Origin: Bacteroidales bacterium SW299
Lineage (GTDB): Bacteria; Bacteroidota; Bacteroidia; Bacteroidales; Bacteroidaceae
Direction: 5' to 3'
DNA: 64,000 nucleotides
NCBI GenBank assembly: GCA_019550975.1
Contig: SDWH01000016.1
Location: 1-64,000, forward strand
The first letter of the stretch is position 1. Each line of letters starts with the position of its first letter. The notes beneath the pieces are model-generated. The model was not told where the DNA came from. It saw only the letters and a list, made by a program, of their open reading frames with translations, and ran no database searches. Shown in pieces: positions 8,079 to 17,404 of the stretch. The position numbers and the translations under genes were made by a program.

Positions 8079-10007
8079 GTAGAAGGTAAATACTAATCAT
8101 AGGCATTTATCTCCTACTTTCGTATTTACCGACCTCTCACACCACCGTACGTGCCGTTCGGCATACGGCGGTTCCTTAGTGCTGATGCAGTTTGACATAT
8201 AAGTCCACAAGGCAAGGGTAGCCTTGAAGTTTTAGCCTCTCGTTATTCATGGCCCGGCATAGTATCGGACTTCCTGCCGTGTTCCAATACCCACCACGGG
8301 TATTGGCCCATTGCCAAGCCCGCCACCTGTCTATGCCACATCTCACGAGATTCTTGAACCTTGCGCCGACCTTCTTCCAACTCTTCCAGACATAACTCCG
8401 TATTCTGTGACGGAGCCACTCATCCGTCGATTGGAGGATGTTACGCATATCAGCCAATTTAAAGTAGTTCATCCAACCATTGATGAATCGGGTCAGCCTG
8501 TCTTTCAGTCTTGCGTATCCCCAACCCTTACTTCTTGAGGTCAGCTCTTTCAGTTTCGCTTTCATCTTAGCAACTGACTTGGGATGCAGGCGCAGACGGC
8601 ATTGCCCGTTCATCACATAGAAGGAGTAACCCAAATACTTCACCCTGCCCACGTATGCCACTTCTGTCTTTTCCAGGTTCACTTTAAGGTGAAGCCGTGA
8701 TTCGATAAAAGCGGCGATGCTCTCACGGACACGTTCTGCTGCACGCTTGCTACGGACTAGTACCATGCAGTCGTCTGCATAGCGGACAAACTTGTGACCC
8801 CTGCGGGCGAGTTCCTTGTCGAGTTCGTTAAGCATGATGTTTGCCAGCAGAGGGCTTAACGGACCGCCTTGGGGAACACCTTCCACACTTTCCTCATAGC
8901 TGCGTCTGACCATGACGCCTGACGTAAGGTACTTGTGGATGAGGGATATTACACGTCCGTCACGTATGGTGCGGGACAGTATCCTTATCAGCATGGCGTG
9001 GTTTACCGTGTCGAAGAAGCCTTCAAGGTCAAGGGACACGCAGTATTTATAACCTTGGGTGATATATTCCTGCGCCCGCCTTAATGCCTTGTGGCAGCTT
9101 CGATGGGGGCGGAAGCCAAAGCTGTTGTCGCTGAACCGGCGTTCATAGATGGGACTCAGTATTTGGCTGATGGCTTGTTGGATTACCCTGTCCACCACCG
9201 TCGGGATACCAAGCGGACGTTTCTTGCCATTATCCTTCGGGATTTCTACACGGAGGACAGGACTCGGGCGGTATCTGCCCGATTTCAAGGATTCCACGAG
9301 TTCATCTTTGTGTTCTTTCAGACAGCCGCCCAATTCCTCGGTCGACAGTCCGTCTACTCCACCACTGCCGTGATTGCGCTTAACTTGCAGGCAGGCAAGG
9401 TTAAGGTTCGACGGCGAGAGGATGAACTCCAATAGGTTCCCACGTTCAAATTGCACTTCCTTGAGGTTGTTTTCAGTCATGTCCATGAAAGTCTGCACCC
9501 CCTCATAGCTTTCGCATTCCGTGCTATCATTTTGAGGGCGGCTACCGATTGACATCGGTATTTTCTGCATTCTTCCCTTCATGGAGTGACTTTCATTTAC
9601 TGCTCAATTGACTAATGGTTCAGCCCTTCCCCGAGTTGAGTAGAGAAAAAAAAATCGGGTACTATGGCCTCTGCTGACTTCTCATGGCAGGCTTTACTCC
9701 GTACTTCGGAAATTCATCCTCCGCACGTCCATGAGACCTCCCCGGTTAAGGACATGCTCTTTCCATCTTATACCTGCTTGATTTACTCGGGGCATTTCCG
9801 TATAGCTATCGGACTTTGACTTGTTTTGTAATCTCATCCATGCCCATTAGCCTTATATCAAGTTTCTGTACGTCAGGCCAGATGTTTGCCGCCGGCTTCC
9901 TTCAGATTCCAACTCACGGTGGACACCCTTGCCTTAGGCTATACACTTCCCGCTATCGGGCGTGTTACGGACTTGCACCGGTTAGAGTATGTTCGTGCTG
10001 GGCGAAC
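8079..10007 (-). mobile_element. Complete group II intron with encoded maturase
   Basis: Both RNA ends are visible on the minus strand. The 5' end is at about 10007 (GTTCGCCCAGCACG, close to the GTGYG consensus), followed by a domain I-like leader with GGTGCAAGTCC. Domain V is at about 8140-8175 (ACCGCCGTATGCC-GAAC-GGCACGTACGGTGGT). A domain VI stem uses GGTAAATAC (8129-8121) and GTATTTACC (8091-8083), and the intron ends near TTCTAC at ~8079. The total is about 1.93 kb. It starts in the T-run of the DUF4301 terminator, so it inserted between two convergent genes and disrupts neither. The 3' boundary is uncertain by a few bases. Confidence 0.85.
8176..9582 (-). CDS. ltrA: Group II intron reverse transcriptase/maturase
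   Basis: A 468-residue intron-encoded protein. The reverse transcriptase domain (about 60-330) contains RPLGIPTVVDRVIQQA, the SFGFRPHRSCHKAL region, EGVPQGGPLSPLLANIMLNELD and the catalytic YADD box (FVRYADDCMVLV). The maturase X domain (about 360-440) includes RFINGWMNYFKLADM. No HNH endonuclease motif is visible at the C-terminus, so retrohoming would not use second-strand cleavage by this protein. It splices its host RNA and reverse-transcribes it into DNA. The frame is intact and the catalytic Asp pair is present, so the element may be active. Confidence 0.95.
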   Translation of the reverse strand: MKGRMQKIPMSIGSRPQNDSTECESYEGVQTFMDMTENNLKEVQFERGNLLEFILSPSNLNLACLQVKRNHGSGGVDGLSTEELGGCLKEHKDELVESLKSGRYRPSPVLRVEIPKDNGKKRPLGIPTVVDRVIQQAISQILSPIYERRFSDNSFGFRPHRSCHKALRRAQEYITQGYKYCVSLDLEGFFDTVNHAMLIRILSRTIRDGRVISLIHKYLTSGVMVRRSYEESVEGVPQGGPLSPLLANIMLNELDKELARRGHKFVRYADDCMVLVRSKRAAERVRESIAAFIESRLHLKVNLEKTEVAYVGRVKYLGYSFYVMNGQCRLRLHPKSVAKMKAKLKELTSRSKGWGYARLKDRLTRFINGWMNYFKLADMRNILQSTDEWLRHRIRSYVWKSWKKVGARFKNLVRCGIDRWRAWQWANTRGGYWNTAGSPILCRAMNNERLKLQGYPCLVDLYVKLHQH

Positions 10008-10038
10008 AAAACAAGAAGGCCGCCGACAGGCAGCCTTC
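10008..10038 (-). terminator. Terminator of DUF4301 gene, intron target
   Basis: A perfect-looking hairpin, GAAGGCTGCC with GGCGGCCTTC (10 bp, one G-T pair, 4-base loop), followed by TTGTTTT on the minus strand. The intron's first base directly follows the T-run. The sequence between the DUF4301 stop and intron is otherwise featureless. Confidence 0.85.
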
Positions 10039-10060
10039 CTTTATCTTGCTTGAAACCATA

Positions 10061-11584
10061 TCACTGATGCTGTTCGCGCAACAGGTCGTTTACGGTCTTG
10101 ACCGGATTGAATGTGCTCAGCGGCACTTCCACGAACACCGTATTCCAGTCGCTCATCGAACCGTTCCACAGACCCGGAAGTTCGAGCGCCTTCAAGTCTT
10201 TTCCGTTCTTCGACTTATAGGAAATGAATCCGGTGCTCTTGTCCACATGCTCCAGCAAATTGAACTTGTTTCCCTTATAGTCGCGCACAGCGCAGACCAG
10301 ATCAACCGGATTGAAATGGGTTCCCTTCTCAAACATCGCCTTCTTTTCAGGATCTTTCATGTCGATCTGCGAACTTTCGAGAATCTGCAAGGAAACGGTT
10401 CCGTCAGCATTGTATGCAAGGAACGGACCGCCACCCGGTTCTCCCACATTCTTCACCATACCGCACACACGCATCGGGCGGTTCAGCTTCTTGCGGAGAT
10501 AAATCACAAGATCGGCATCTTCCATGTCTTTGATGTCCGCTTTCCGGCAATGCAGCTGCTGCTGAACGAAACGTATCATCTCTTCCAGCTGGTCATGACG
10601 GTAGTGTCCGCTGTCCAGCAGTTCGAGGTAAGCAAATGCCTGCTTCTGAAGAGTGACCAGTACGCCTGCAATCAGTTTCTTGTACAGCACGGTATCATCC
10701 TTCAGACGGTCGGGAACAACATTGTCGATATTCTTGATGAACACCACATCCGCATCCAGGTCATTCAAATTCTCTATCAACGCGCCATGACCACCCGGAC
10801 GGAACAGCAGCTTGCCGTCCTTGTCACGGAACGGCTTGTTGTCCATATCTGCGGCAACGGTATCCGTGCTCGGCTTCTGCTCCGAAAAGCTGACGTCATA
10901 CTTCACGCCGAATTTAGCTTCATAGGCTGCCACCTTGGCTTCAACCAGTTTGGCGAAAAGAGCACGGTGCTCTGCAGATACAGTGAAGTGAACGTTCACC
11001 TGCCCGGTCTTTCCCGCCGCATACAGCGCGCCTTCAACCAGATGTTCTTCAAGCGGAGTACGCACGCCGTCGGCATAACGGTGGAATTTGAGCAGGCCTT
11101 TCGGCAAAGATCCGTAATTAAGCCCCGCCGCTTCAAGAAGATTGGAAACGACAGCCTTGTATTGCTTTTCGCCCAACAGCGCATCAATATTCTTGCCCGT
11201 ATTGTCCATACATGCAGCGTTCAGGTCGTTGTAGAAAGCGAAATTGTGGATATGGTCGAAGAATTTCTTTTCAAAATCAGTGGTCGGAACATCGTAGTCT
11301 GCTCCTAGAAACTCAAACATATTCTTGAACATACGGCTCGCAGCTCCCGAAGCCGGAACAAACTTGACTATTTTCTTATCCCCTTCCTTGTATGAATCCC
11401 AAGCCGCAAGATATTCTTTCTGCTTTTCAGCATCCGGCACCACAATGCCTCCATTCTCTACAGAAGCCGCGGCATACAGTTTAAGATAAGGGAAACCTTT
11501 TTCAAAGCAAGCCAACTGTTCGGCAATCTTTTCTTCGGAAATCCCTTTCCGGAGCAACAAATCTTTGTCTTCTTGTGTCAACAT
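10061..11584 (-). CDS. DUF4301 family protein
   Basis: A 507-residue cytoplasmic protein matching the Bacteroidetes DUF4301 family in length and sequence character. No signal peptide or membrane segment is seen. A glycine-rich KFVPASGAASRMFK segment near residue 75 and a FRPGGHGALIENLNDLDADVVFIKNIDN segment near 270 resemble the nucleotide- and sugar-binding loops of the nucleotidyltransferase (UDP-sugar pyrophosphorylase-like) fold. A nucleotidyltransferase activity is therefore a reasonable guess, but it is not established for this family. It is monocistronic: terminator at 10008-10038 and a TATTTTTG -7 box at 11631-11638, divergent from the RelA-like gene. Confidence 0.88.
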   Translation of the reverse strand: MLTQEDKDLLLRKGISEEKIAEQLACFEKGFPYLKLYAAASVENGGIVVPDAEKQKEYLAAWDSYKEGDKKIVKFVPASGAASRMFKNMFEFLGADYDVPTTDFEKKFFDHIHNFAFYNDLNAACMDNTGKNIDALLGEKQYKAVVSNLLEAAGLNYGSLPKGLLKFHRYADGVRTPLEEHLVEGALYAAGKTGQVNVHFTVSAEHRALFAKLVEAKVAAYEAKFGVKYDVSFSEQKPSTDTVAADMDNKPFRDKDGKLLFRPGGHGALIENLNDLDADVVFIKNIDNVVPDRLKDDTVLYKKLIAGVLVTLQKQAFAYLELLDSGHYRHDQLEEMIRFVQQQLHCRKADIKDMEDADLVIYLRKKLNRPMRVCGMVKNVGEPGGGPFLAYNADGTVSLQILESSQIDMKDPEKKAMFEKGTHFNPVDLVCAVRDYKGNKFNLLEHVDKSTGFISYKSKNGKDLKALELPGLWNGSMSDWNTVFVEVPLSTFNPVKTVNDLLREQHQ

Positions 11585-11630
11585 AATGAAATATTATTTA
11601 GGTTATGAAAGTTTCGGAACAATTGATGCT

Positions 11631-11688
11631 CAAAAATATAAAAAATACCGAAAGATAGCATCAAAAACGGAGAAAAAAAGTAACTTTA
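11631..11688. promoter_or_regulatory. Divergent promoters, DUF4301 and RelA-like gene
   Basis: The 138-base divergent gap holds TATTTTTG on the minus strand (11631-11638), an exact -7 box for the DUF4301 gene, and TAACTTTA on the plus strand (11681-11688), one base off consensus, for the RelA-like gene. No clear -33 boxes at the standard 19-base spacing. Confidence 0.45.
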
Positions 11689-11722
11689 CACGCAAACTAA
11701 AAAGATTTAAAAACCAAGGCCT

Positions 11723-13936
11723 ATGGAGAAAAATGATTTTTTCACTCCCGAGGAACACAAACAGCTGATTGCCTTATACAGAAAACTGCTTTCTTTATCG
11801 AAAGACACTTTGCTGAAGGATGACTGCCGGAAACTGAAAGCTCATCTGATAAAAGACATGTCGGCGGGAACAATCCCGCGCAACGTGTTCGGCATGAACC
11901 CGATCATCGAAGATATCCAGACCGCCGTAATCGTGGCGGAAGAAATAGGAATGCGCAGAGCTTCGATCCTGGGAATCATGCTGCACGAATCGGTGGAATA
12001 TAATCTGTGTACCCTCGATACTATAAAAGAAGAATACGGAGAAGATGTGGCAGGAATCATACGGGGGCTGGTAAAAATCAACGAACTTTATGACAAAAGC
12101 CCGACCATCGAATCGGAAAACTTCAGGAATCTCCTGCTGTCGTTCGCAGAAGACATGCGGGTTATCCTGATAATCATAGCCGACCGCGTCAACCTGATGA
12201 GGCAGATCAAAGACAGCCCCAATGAGGAAGCGCGGCTCAAGGTGGCCAACGAAGCTGCATACCTTTATGCTCCGCTCGCACACAAACTGGGACTGTATAA
12301 GCTGAAGTCGGAACTGGAAGACCTGTCGCTGAAATATACGCAACACGATGTGTACTACCACATAAAGGAGAAACTGAACGCTACAAAGGAAACGCGCGAC
12401 CGCTATATCGCAGCTTTCATCGAACCGATACGGAAAAAGCTGGAGGCAGCAGGACTGAAATTCCATATGAAAGGACGGACCAAATCCATACACTCCATCT
12501 ATCAGAAGATGAAACGCCAGGGATGTCCCTTCGAAGGAGTCTATGACTTGTTTGCCATCCGCATAATCCTCGACTCTCCGCTCGAGAAAGAGAAACAGGA
12601 ATGCTGGCAGGCTTATTCGATCGTGACGGACATGTATCTACCCAACCCCAAACGGCTGCGCGACTGGCTTTCCGTGCCTAAAAGCAACGGATACGAATCG
12701 CTTCATATCACGGTGATGGGACCGGAAGGAAAATGGGTGGAAGTGCAGATACGCACGGAACGGATGGACGAAATAGCGGAAAAAGGACTCGCAGCCCACT
12801 GGAGATACAAAGGAATCAAAGGCGAAACAGGGCTGGACGAATGGCTGAACTCTATCCGCGAAACGCTGGAAAGTGCAGACAACGACCTTGATGCAATGGA
12901 CCAGTTCAAGCTGGACCTGTATAAAGATGAGGTGTTCGTATTCAGTCCGAAAGGCGATCTCTACAAACTGCCGAAAGGAGCGACTGTGCTCGACTTCGCC
13001 TTTTCAATCCATTCAAACGTAGGATGCAAGTGTATCGGAGCCAAAGTGAACGGAAAGAACGTGCAGCTCCGCCAGAAACTGAACAGCGGCGACCAGGTGG
13101 AAATCATGACATCGAACACCCAGACTCCGAAACGCGACTGGCTGAACATCGTAACGACATCGAAAGCAAGAAACAAAATCAGACAGGCGCTGAAGGAAAT
13201 TGCCGCCCGACAGAGCGCGTTTGCCAAAGAAATGCTGGAACGGAAGTTCAAGAACCGAAAGATAGAATACGATGAAGCCATCTTGATGCGCCTCATTCGG
13301 AAACTGGGCTTCAAGACAGTAACAGACTTCTACCAAAGCATATCCGACGAATCGGCAGACATCAATGCGATTATCGACAGATATGTGGAAATGCAGAAAC
13401 GGGAAAACGAACTGCACGATGAAATAACTTACCGGAGTGCGGAAGCCTACAACATGCCCTCACCGACCGAACCGAAAGATTATTACAAAGAGGACGTACT
13501 GGTCATCGACCAGAACCTGAAAGGGCTCGACTTCACTCTCGCCAAATGCTGCCATCCGATTTATGGCGACGACGTGTTCGGCTTTATCAGCATCAGCGGA
13601 GGCATCAAAATACACCGCAATGACTGCCCGAACGCAAAGGAACTGAAATCCCGCTTTCCCTACCGCATCGTCAAGGCTCGCTGGGCAGGGAAAAGCCAAG
13701 GCAAGCAATACCCCATCACGCTCCGCATCATCGGACATGATGACATCGGCATCATCACAAACATCACCTCCATCATCAACAAGGAGGACAACATCCTGCT
13801 GCGGTCAATCAGCATTGACTCGCACGACGGGCTGTTTTCAGGCATGCTGACGGTAACGGTAGACGACAACGCAAAACTCGAAGCCTTGATAAAAAAAATA
13901 AAAACAGTGAAAGGAGTCATGCAGGTTAACCGATAA
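11723..13936 (+). CDS. RelA/SpoT-family (p)ppGpp synthetase, degenerate hydrolase
   Basis: A 737-residue RSH protein with the long architecture: HD-type hydrolase region (about 40-190), synthetase (about 240-350), TGS (about 400-460) and a C-terminal ACT domain (about 660-737). Synthetase motifs are intact: GRTKSIHSIYQKM, YDLFAIRII, KSNGYESLHITV and VEVQIRTERMDEIAEKG. In the hydrolase region the usual HD motif is replaced (LHESVEY instead of LHDVVED) and the ADRLHNMR motif reads ADRVNLMR, so the metal-binding His/Asp set looks lost. By sequence it should make but not degrade (p)ppGpp, i.e. RelA-like. It acts in the stringent response on ribosomes. It is probably a single-gene unit before DUF1573. 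Confidence 0.92.
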   Translation: MEKNDFFTPEEHKQLIALYRKLLSLSKDTLLKDDCRKLKAHLIKDMSAGTIPRNVFGMNPIIEDIQTAVIVAEEIGMRRASILGIMLHESVEYNLCTLDTIKEEYGEDVAGIIRGLVKINELYDKSPTIESENFRNLLLSFAEDMRVILIIIADRVNLMRQIKDSPNEEARLKVANEAAYLYAPLAHKLGLYKLKSELEDLSLKYTQHDVYYHIKEKLNATKETRDRYIAAFIEPIRKKLEAAGLKFHMKGRTKSIHSIYQKMKRQGCPFEGVYDLFAIRIILDSPLEKEKQECWQAYSIVTDMYLPNPKRLRDWLSVPKSNGYESLHITVMGPEGKWVEVQIRTERMDEIAEKGLAAHWRYKGIKGETGLDEWLNSIRETLESADNDLDAMDQFKLDLYKDEVFVFSPKGDLYKLPKGATVLDFAFSIHSNVGCKCIGAKVNGKNVQLRQKLNSGDQVEIMTSNTQTPKRDWLNIVTTSKARNKIRQALKEIAARQSAFAKEMLERKFKNRKIEYDEAILMRLIRKLGFKTVTDFYQSISDESADINAIIDRYVEMQKRENELHDEITYRSAEAYNMPSPTEPKDYYKEDVLVIDQNLKGLDFTLAKCCHPIYGDDVFGFISISGGIKIHRNDCPNAKELKSRFPYRIVKARWAGKSQGKQYPITLRIIGHDDIGIITNITSIINKEDNILLRSISIDSHDGLFSGMLTVTVDDNAKLEALIKKIKTVKGVMQVNR

Positions 13937-13940
13937 ATGG

Positions 13941-13948
13941 TAACTTTG
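13941..13948 (+). promoter_or_regulatory. -7 box for DUF1573 gene
   Basis: TAACTTTG, an exact TAnnTTTG match, begins 5 bases after the RelA-like stop and 41 bases before the DUF1573 ATG. It indicates separate transcription of the small gene. Confidence 0.6.
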
Positions 13949-13988
13949 CAGGCAGAATGAATTATCAATACAATAAAGAATATACATC

Positions 13989-14384
13989 ATGAAAAAAGCT
14001 GCTCTATTTGCTGTTCTGCTGGTAATGAACGTATTCTTTGTTCTGGCACAAGGAACAGCGCAGATTACTTTTGAAAAGACATCGCACAATTTCGGCTCTT
14101 TCCCGGAAAGCAGCCCTAAAGTAACCTGCACCTTCAAATTCAAAAATACAGGCAATGGTCCGCTGGTCATCCACCAGGCCATCGCTTCCTGCGGATGCAC
14201 GGTACCGCAGTATCCGAAAGAACCGATCAAGCCGGGCGAAAGCGGAGAAGTGACCGTCACTTACAACGGAGCCGGAAAGTTTCCGGGACATTTCCGCAAA
14301 ACCATTACCCTGCGCACCAATTCCGAAAACGAAATCACGCGTCTGGTCATTGAAGGCGACATGACATCGGCAAAAGCAAAATAA
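13989..14384 (+). CDS. DUF1573 exported Ig-like protein
   Basis: A 131-residue secreted protein. The N-terminal signal peptide is about residues 1-20 (MKKAALFAVLLVMNVFFVLAQG). One DUF1573 (ASPM/SPD2/Hydin-like Ig) domain follows, with the family marks FEKTSHNFGSFPES, CTFKFKNTGNGPLVI, SCGCTVPQ and PGESGEVTVTYN. Single-domain DUF1573 proteins are widespread in Bacteroidetes and likely periplasmic or outer-membrane associated; function is not known. It has its own -7 box and a strong terminator. Confidence 0.93.
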   Translation: MKKAALFAVLLVMNVFFVLAQGTAQITFEKTSHNFGSFPESSPKVTCTFKFKNTGNGPLVIHQAIASCGCTVPQYPKEPIKPGESGEVTVTYNGAGKFPGHFRKTITLRTNSENEITRLVIEGDMTSAKAK

Positions 14385-14408
14385 GCAGGCTTTCCGCCAC
14401 ATCAAAAG

Positions 14409-14459
14409 ATCCTTTTCCGCTTTTTGTCTTTCAGAATGAAAAACGGAAAAGGATTTTTT
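14409..14459 (+). terminator. Terminator after DUF1573 gene
   Basis: An 11-bp stem ATCCTTTTCCG (14409-14419) with CGGAAAAGGAT (14444-14454), a further paired TTTTT/AAAAA loop, then six T residues. A TACTTTTG box at 14462-14469 for the next gene follows at once. Confidence 0.85.
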
Positions 14460-14461
14460 AT

Positions 14462-14469
14462 TACTTTTG
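14462..14469 (+). promoter_or_regulatory. -7 box for OPT transporter operon
   Basis: TACTTTTG matches the TAnnTTTG consensus exactly, 39 bases before the transporter ATG and immediately after the preceding terminator. Confidence 0.6.
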
Positions 14470-14508
14470 GACACGGAAAACATCAACAAAAATAACACAT
14501 AAGAATCC

Positions 14509-16497
14509 ATGAAAGAAGAAAATGAAAAACCGGCGGGATTGCCTGAAAACGCATTCCGTCCTTTGAAACCGGGTGAAAAGTACGAACCTCTGATGTCGCC
14601 CGGAAAAACTTATCCGGAGGTTAATCTATGGTCCGTATCCTGGGGAATTGTCATGGCAGTCATCTTCTCGGCCGCCGCAGCCTATCTGGGCTTGAAAGTC
14701 GGACAAGTGTTCGAAGCCGCTATCCCTATCGCCATCATAGCGGTAGGCATCTCCAGCGCAACCAAACGCAAAGGCGCACTTGGCGAAAACGTGATGATAC
14801 AGTCCATCGGCGCCTGTTCGGGAGTCATTGTAGCGGGAGCCATCTTTACACTCCCCGCACTTTATATCCTTCAGGAGAAATACCCGGAGATGACGGTAAA
14901 CTTCATGCAGATGTTCATCAGTTCGCTTTTAGGCGGCATTTTAGGTATTCTTTTTCTCATTCCGTTCCGGAAATATTTCGTAAAGGAGAAGCATGGAGAA
15001 TATCCCTTCCCTGAAGCCACAGCCAGCACGCAGGTGCTTGTGTCCGGAGCCAAAGGAGGCGATCAGGCAAAGCCGCTGCTGATGGCCGGCCTGGTGGGCG
15101 GCCTGTATGACTTCATCGTCGGAACATTCGGCTGGTGGAACGAAAACTTCACGAGCCGCATCTGCGGGCTTGGAGAAACCGTTGCCGACAAGTTCAAACT
15201 GGTATTCAAAATCAACACGGGAGCAGCCGTGCTCGGACTGGGATATATCGTAGGACTGAAATACGCAGCCATCATCTGCGCCGGCTCTGTTGCAGTATGG
15301 TGGATCATCGTTCCGGGGATTTCATTGCTTTGGGGCGACCAAGTTCTGAACGCATGGAACCCGAGCATATCCATGGCTGTAAAAGACATGTCACCCGAAA
15401 TGATCTTCAGCGAATACGCCAAAAGCATAGGCATCGGAGGCATCGCAATGGCAGGCATCATCGGTATCGTACGTTCGTGGGGCATCATCAAAAGCGCGGT
15501 AGGGCTGGCTGCCAGCGAAATGAAAGGAAAGAAGTCGGAAGACAATGTAGAACGTACACAAAAGGATCTGTCCATGAAGATCATTGCTTTCGGATCTATC
15601 TTCACGCTCCTGCTTACACTGGCATTCTTCTATTTTGACGTAATGGAAGGCAATGTGCTGCATACCATCGTGGCCATCATACTGGTTGCAGGCATTTCTT
15701 TCTTATTCACAACAGTGGCCGCCAACGCCATCGCCATCGTAGGAACAAACCCCGTTTCGGGAATGACACTGATGACACTGATTCTGGCATCAGTCATTAT
15801 GGTAGCCGTAGGCCTTAAAGGAGCAGGAGGCATGGTTGCCGCACTGGTAATGGGCGGTGTGGTATGCACGGCTCTGTCAATGGCCGGCGGTTTCATCACC
15901 GACCTGAAAATCGGCTACTGGCTGGGAAGCACCCCGAAAAAACAGGAAACATGGAAATTTCTCGGCACACTGGTATCTGCTGCCACGGTCGGCGGAGTCA
16001 TTATGGTATTGAACGATTCATACGGATTCACAAGCGGGCAGCTGGCTGCACCACAAGCCAATGCCATGGCAGCAGTCATTGACCCCTTGATGAACGGAGT
16101 GGGCGCACCATGGCTTCTCTACGGAATCGGCGCACTGCTGGCTTTGGTACTGACATTCTGCAAAGTGCCGGCACTGGCTTTCGCCCTGGGCATGTTCATT
16201 CCGCTGGAACTGAATCTTCCGCTGCTGGTAGGCGGTGCCATCAACTGGTATGTGACAAGCCGGAGCAAAGACAGCTCAATAAACAATGCGCGTCAGGAGA
16301 AAGGCACGCTGCTGGCATCCGGATTCATCGCAGGAGGTGCTCTTATGGGAGTAGTGAGCGCAGTCATGCGCTACTGCGATGTCAACTTCATCAACGAAGA
16401 ATGGCTGGCTAATCCGATGAGCCAAATGGTATCACTCATCGTTTACATTCTGTTAATCGCCTACATGATCAAGGCAAGCATGAAAATCAAATCATAA
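14509..16497 (+). CDS. OPT-family oligopeptide transporter
   Basis: A 662-residue inner-membrane transporter with about 14-16 hydrophobic segments spread over its length, matching the bacterial OPT family in size. Family marks include SWGIVMAVIFSAAAAYLGLKVGQVFEAAIPIAI (first two helices), GEYPFPEATASTQVL after helix 4, and VGTNPVSGMTLMT in the middle. OPT proteins import oligopeptides or metal-peptide complexes using the proton gradient; the actual substrate here is unknown. The esterase gene follows 14 bases downstream on the same strand and is likely co-transcribed. Confidence 0.94.
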   Translation: MKEENEKPAGLPENAFRPLKPGEKYEPLMSPGKTYPEVNLWSVSWGIVMAVIFSAAAAYLGLKVGQVFEAAIPIAIIAVGISSATKRKGALGENVMIQSIGACSGVIVAGAIFTLPALYILQEKYPEMTVNFMQMFISSLLGGILGILFLIPFRKYFVKEKHGEYPFPEATASTQVLVSGAKGGDQAKPLLMAGLVGGLYDFIVGTFGWWNENFTSRICGLGETVADKFKLVFKINTGAAVLGLGYIVGLKYAAIICAGSVAVWWIIVPGISLLWGDQVLNAWNPSISMAVKDMSPEMIFSEYAKSIGIGGIAMAGIIGIVRSWGIIKSAVGLAASEMKGKKSEDNVERTQKDLSMKIIAFGSIFTLLLTLAFFYFDVMEGNVLHTIVAIILVAGISFLFTTVAANAIAIVGTNPVSGMTLMTLILASVIMVAVGLKGAGGMVAALVMGGVVCTALSMAGGFITDLKIGYWLGSTPKKQETWKFLGTLVSAATVGGVIMVLNDSYGFTSGQLAAPQANAMAAVIDPLMNGVGAPWLLYGIGALLALVLTFCKVPALAFALGMFIPLELNLPLLVGGAINWYVTSRSKDSSINNARQEKGTLLASGFIAGGALMGVVSAVMRYCDVNFINEEWLANPMSQMVSLIVYILLIAYMIKASMKIKS

Positions 16498-16511
16498 AAT
16501 CTCTTAGTGCC

Positions 16512-17357
16512 ATGAAAACAATGTTATTAATGAGTCTGCTTATCCTCTCCGGCGCCATGTTCGCACAAAGGCCGATAGAAATAAACGTCTGGCCCAACGG
16601 AGCACCGAACGATAACGGGATAAAAGAAGAAAAGGATGGCAACACCGACCATCCAAGTTATACGAACAAAGCAATCCTTTATGTCTATCCGGCTCAAAAA
16701 GGCAACGGACAAGCTGTGCTGGCATGTCCCGGAGGAGGATATACTCACCTCGCCATGGCACACGAAGGAAAAGATATGGCCGACTGGTTCAACGCACAGG
16801 GCATCACATATGCCGTATTGCGCTACCGTATGCCCAACGGACACAATGAAGTTCCGTTGAGCGATGTCCACGAGGCCATCCGCATGCTGAGGAAACACAA
16901 GAGCGAATGGAACATAAAGAAACTGGGCATCATGGGATCTTCTGCCGGAGGGCATCTGGCAAGCACCGCAGCCACACACTTCGATGCAGAAACACGCCCC
17001 GACTTCCAGATTCTTTTTTATCCCGTAATTACCATGGATCCGAGCTACACTCATATGGGCTCTCACGACAACCTGCTGGGAAAGAATCCGGCAAAGGAAC
17101 TTGAAAAGAAGTATTCGAACGAACTTCAAGTCACTCCCCAGACGCCTCCGGCATTCATCATGCACAGTTCGGATGACGGAGCCGTACCCGTAGCCAACAG
17201 CGTAAACTATTACACAGCCCTGGTAAAAAACGGAGTGCCCGCGTCACTTCACATCTACCCCATAGGAGGACACGGCTGGGGATTCCGCGACAGCTTCACC
17301 TACAAACGCCAATGGACAGGCGAACTGGAAAAGTGGCTGAGGGAAATAAACAAATAA
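16512..17357 (+). CDS. Secreted alpha/beta-hydrolase (esterase)
   Basis: A 281-residue protein with an N-terminal signal peptide (about 1-19, cleaved after MFAQ). It has the alpha/beta-hydrolase layout of BD-FAE/acetyl-xylan-esterase-like enzymes: an oxyanion loop CPGGGYTHLAMAHEG, the nucleophile elbow GSSAGGHLAS (Ser near residue 145), Asp in SSDDGAVPV and His in IGGHGWGF. It probably removes acyl groups from sugars or small esters in the periplasm. Such proteins are often labelled xylanase B without evidence. It is probably in one transcript with the OPT transporter, a pairing I cannot explain. Confidence 0.88.
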   Translation: MKTMLLMSLLILSGAMFAQRPIEINVWPNGAPNDNGIKEEKDGNTDHPSYTNKAILYVYPAQKGNGQAVLACPGGGYTHLAMAHEGKDMADWFNAQGITYAVLRYRMPNGHNEVPLSDVHEAIRMLRKHKSEWNIKKLGIMGSSAGGHLASTAATHFDAETRPDFQILFYPVITMDPSYTHMGSHDNLLGKNPAKELEKKYSNELQVTPQTPPAFIMHSSDDGAVPVANSVNYYTALVKNGVPASLHIYPIGGHGWGFRDSFTYKRQWTGELEKWLREINK

Positions 17358-17369
17358 AGGCAGAAAACC

Positions 17370-17400
17370 TTTGCAGGACAAATAAAAAGTCGTACCTTTG
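17370..17400 (+). promoter_or_regulatory. rpsP promoter
   Basis: TTTG (17370-17373), 19 bases, then TACCTTTG (17393-17400): a full match to the Bacteroidales -33/-7 promoter, starting 13 bases after the esterase stop. Confidence 0.8.
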
Positions 17401-17404
17401 CGCC

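Noticed and set aside
9989-11308. 439-codon plus-strand open frame opposite DUF4301
   Set aside because: Antisense shadow of a conserved gene, starting inside the intron and terminator.
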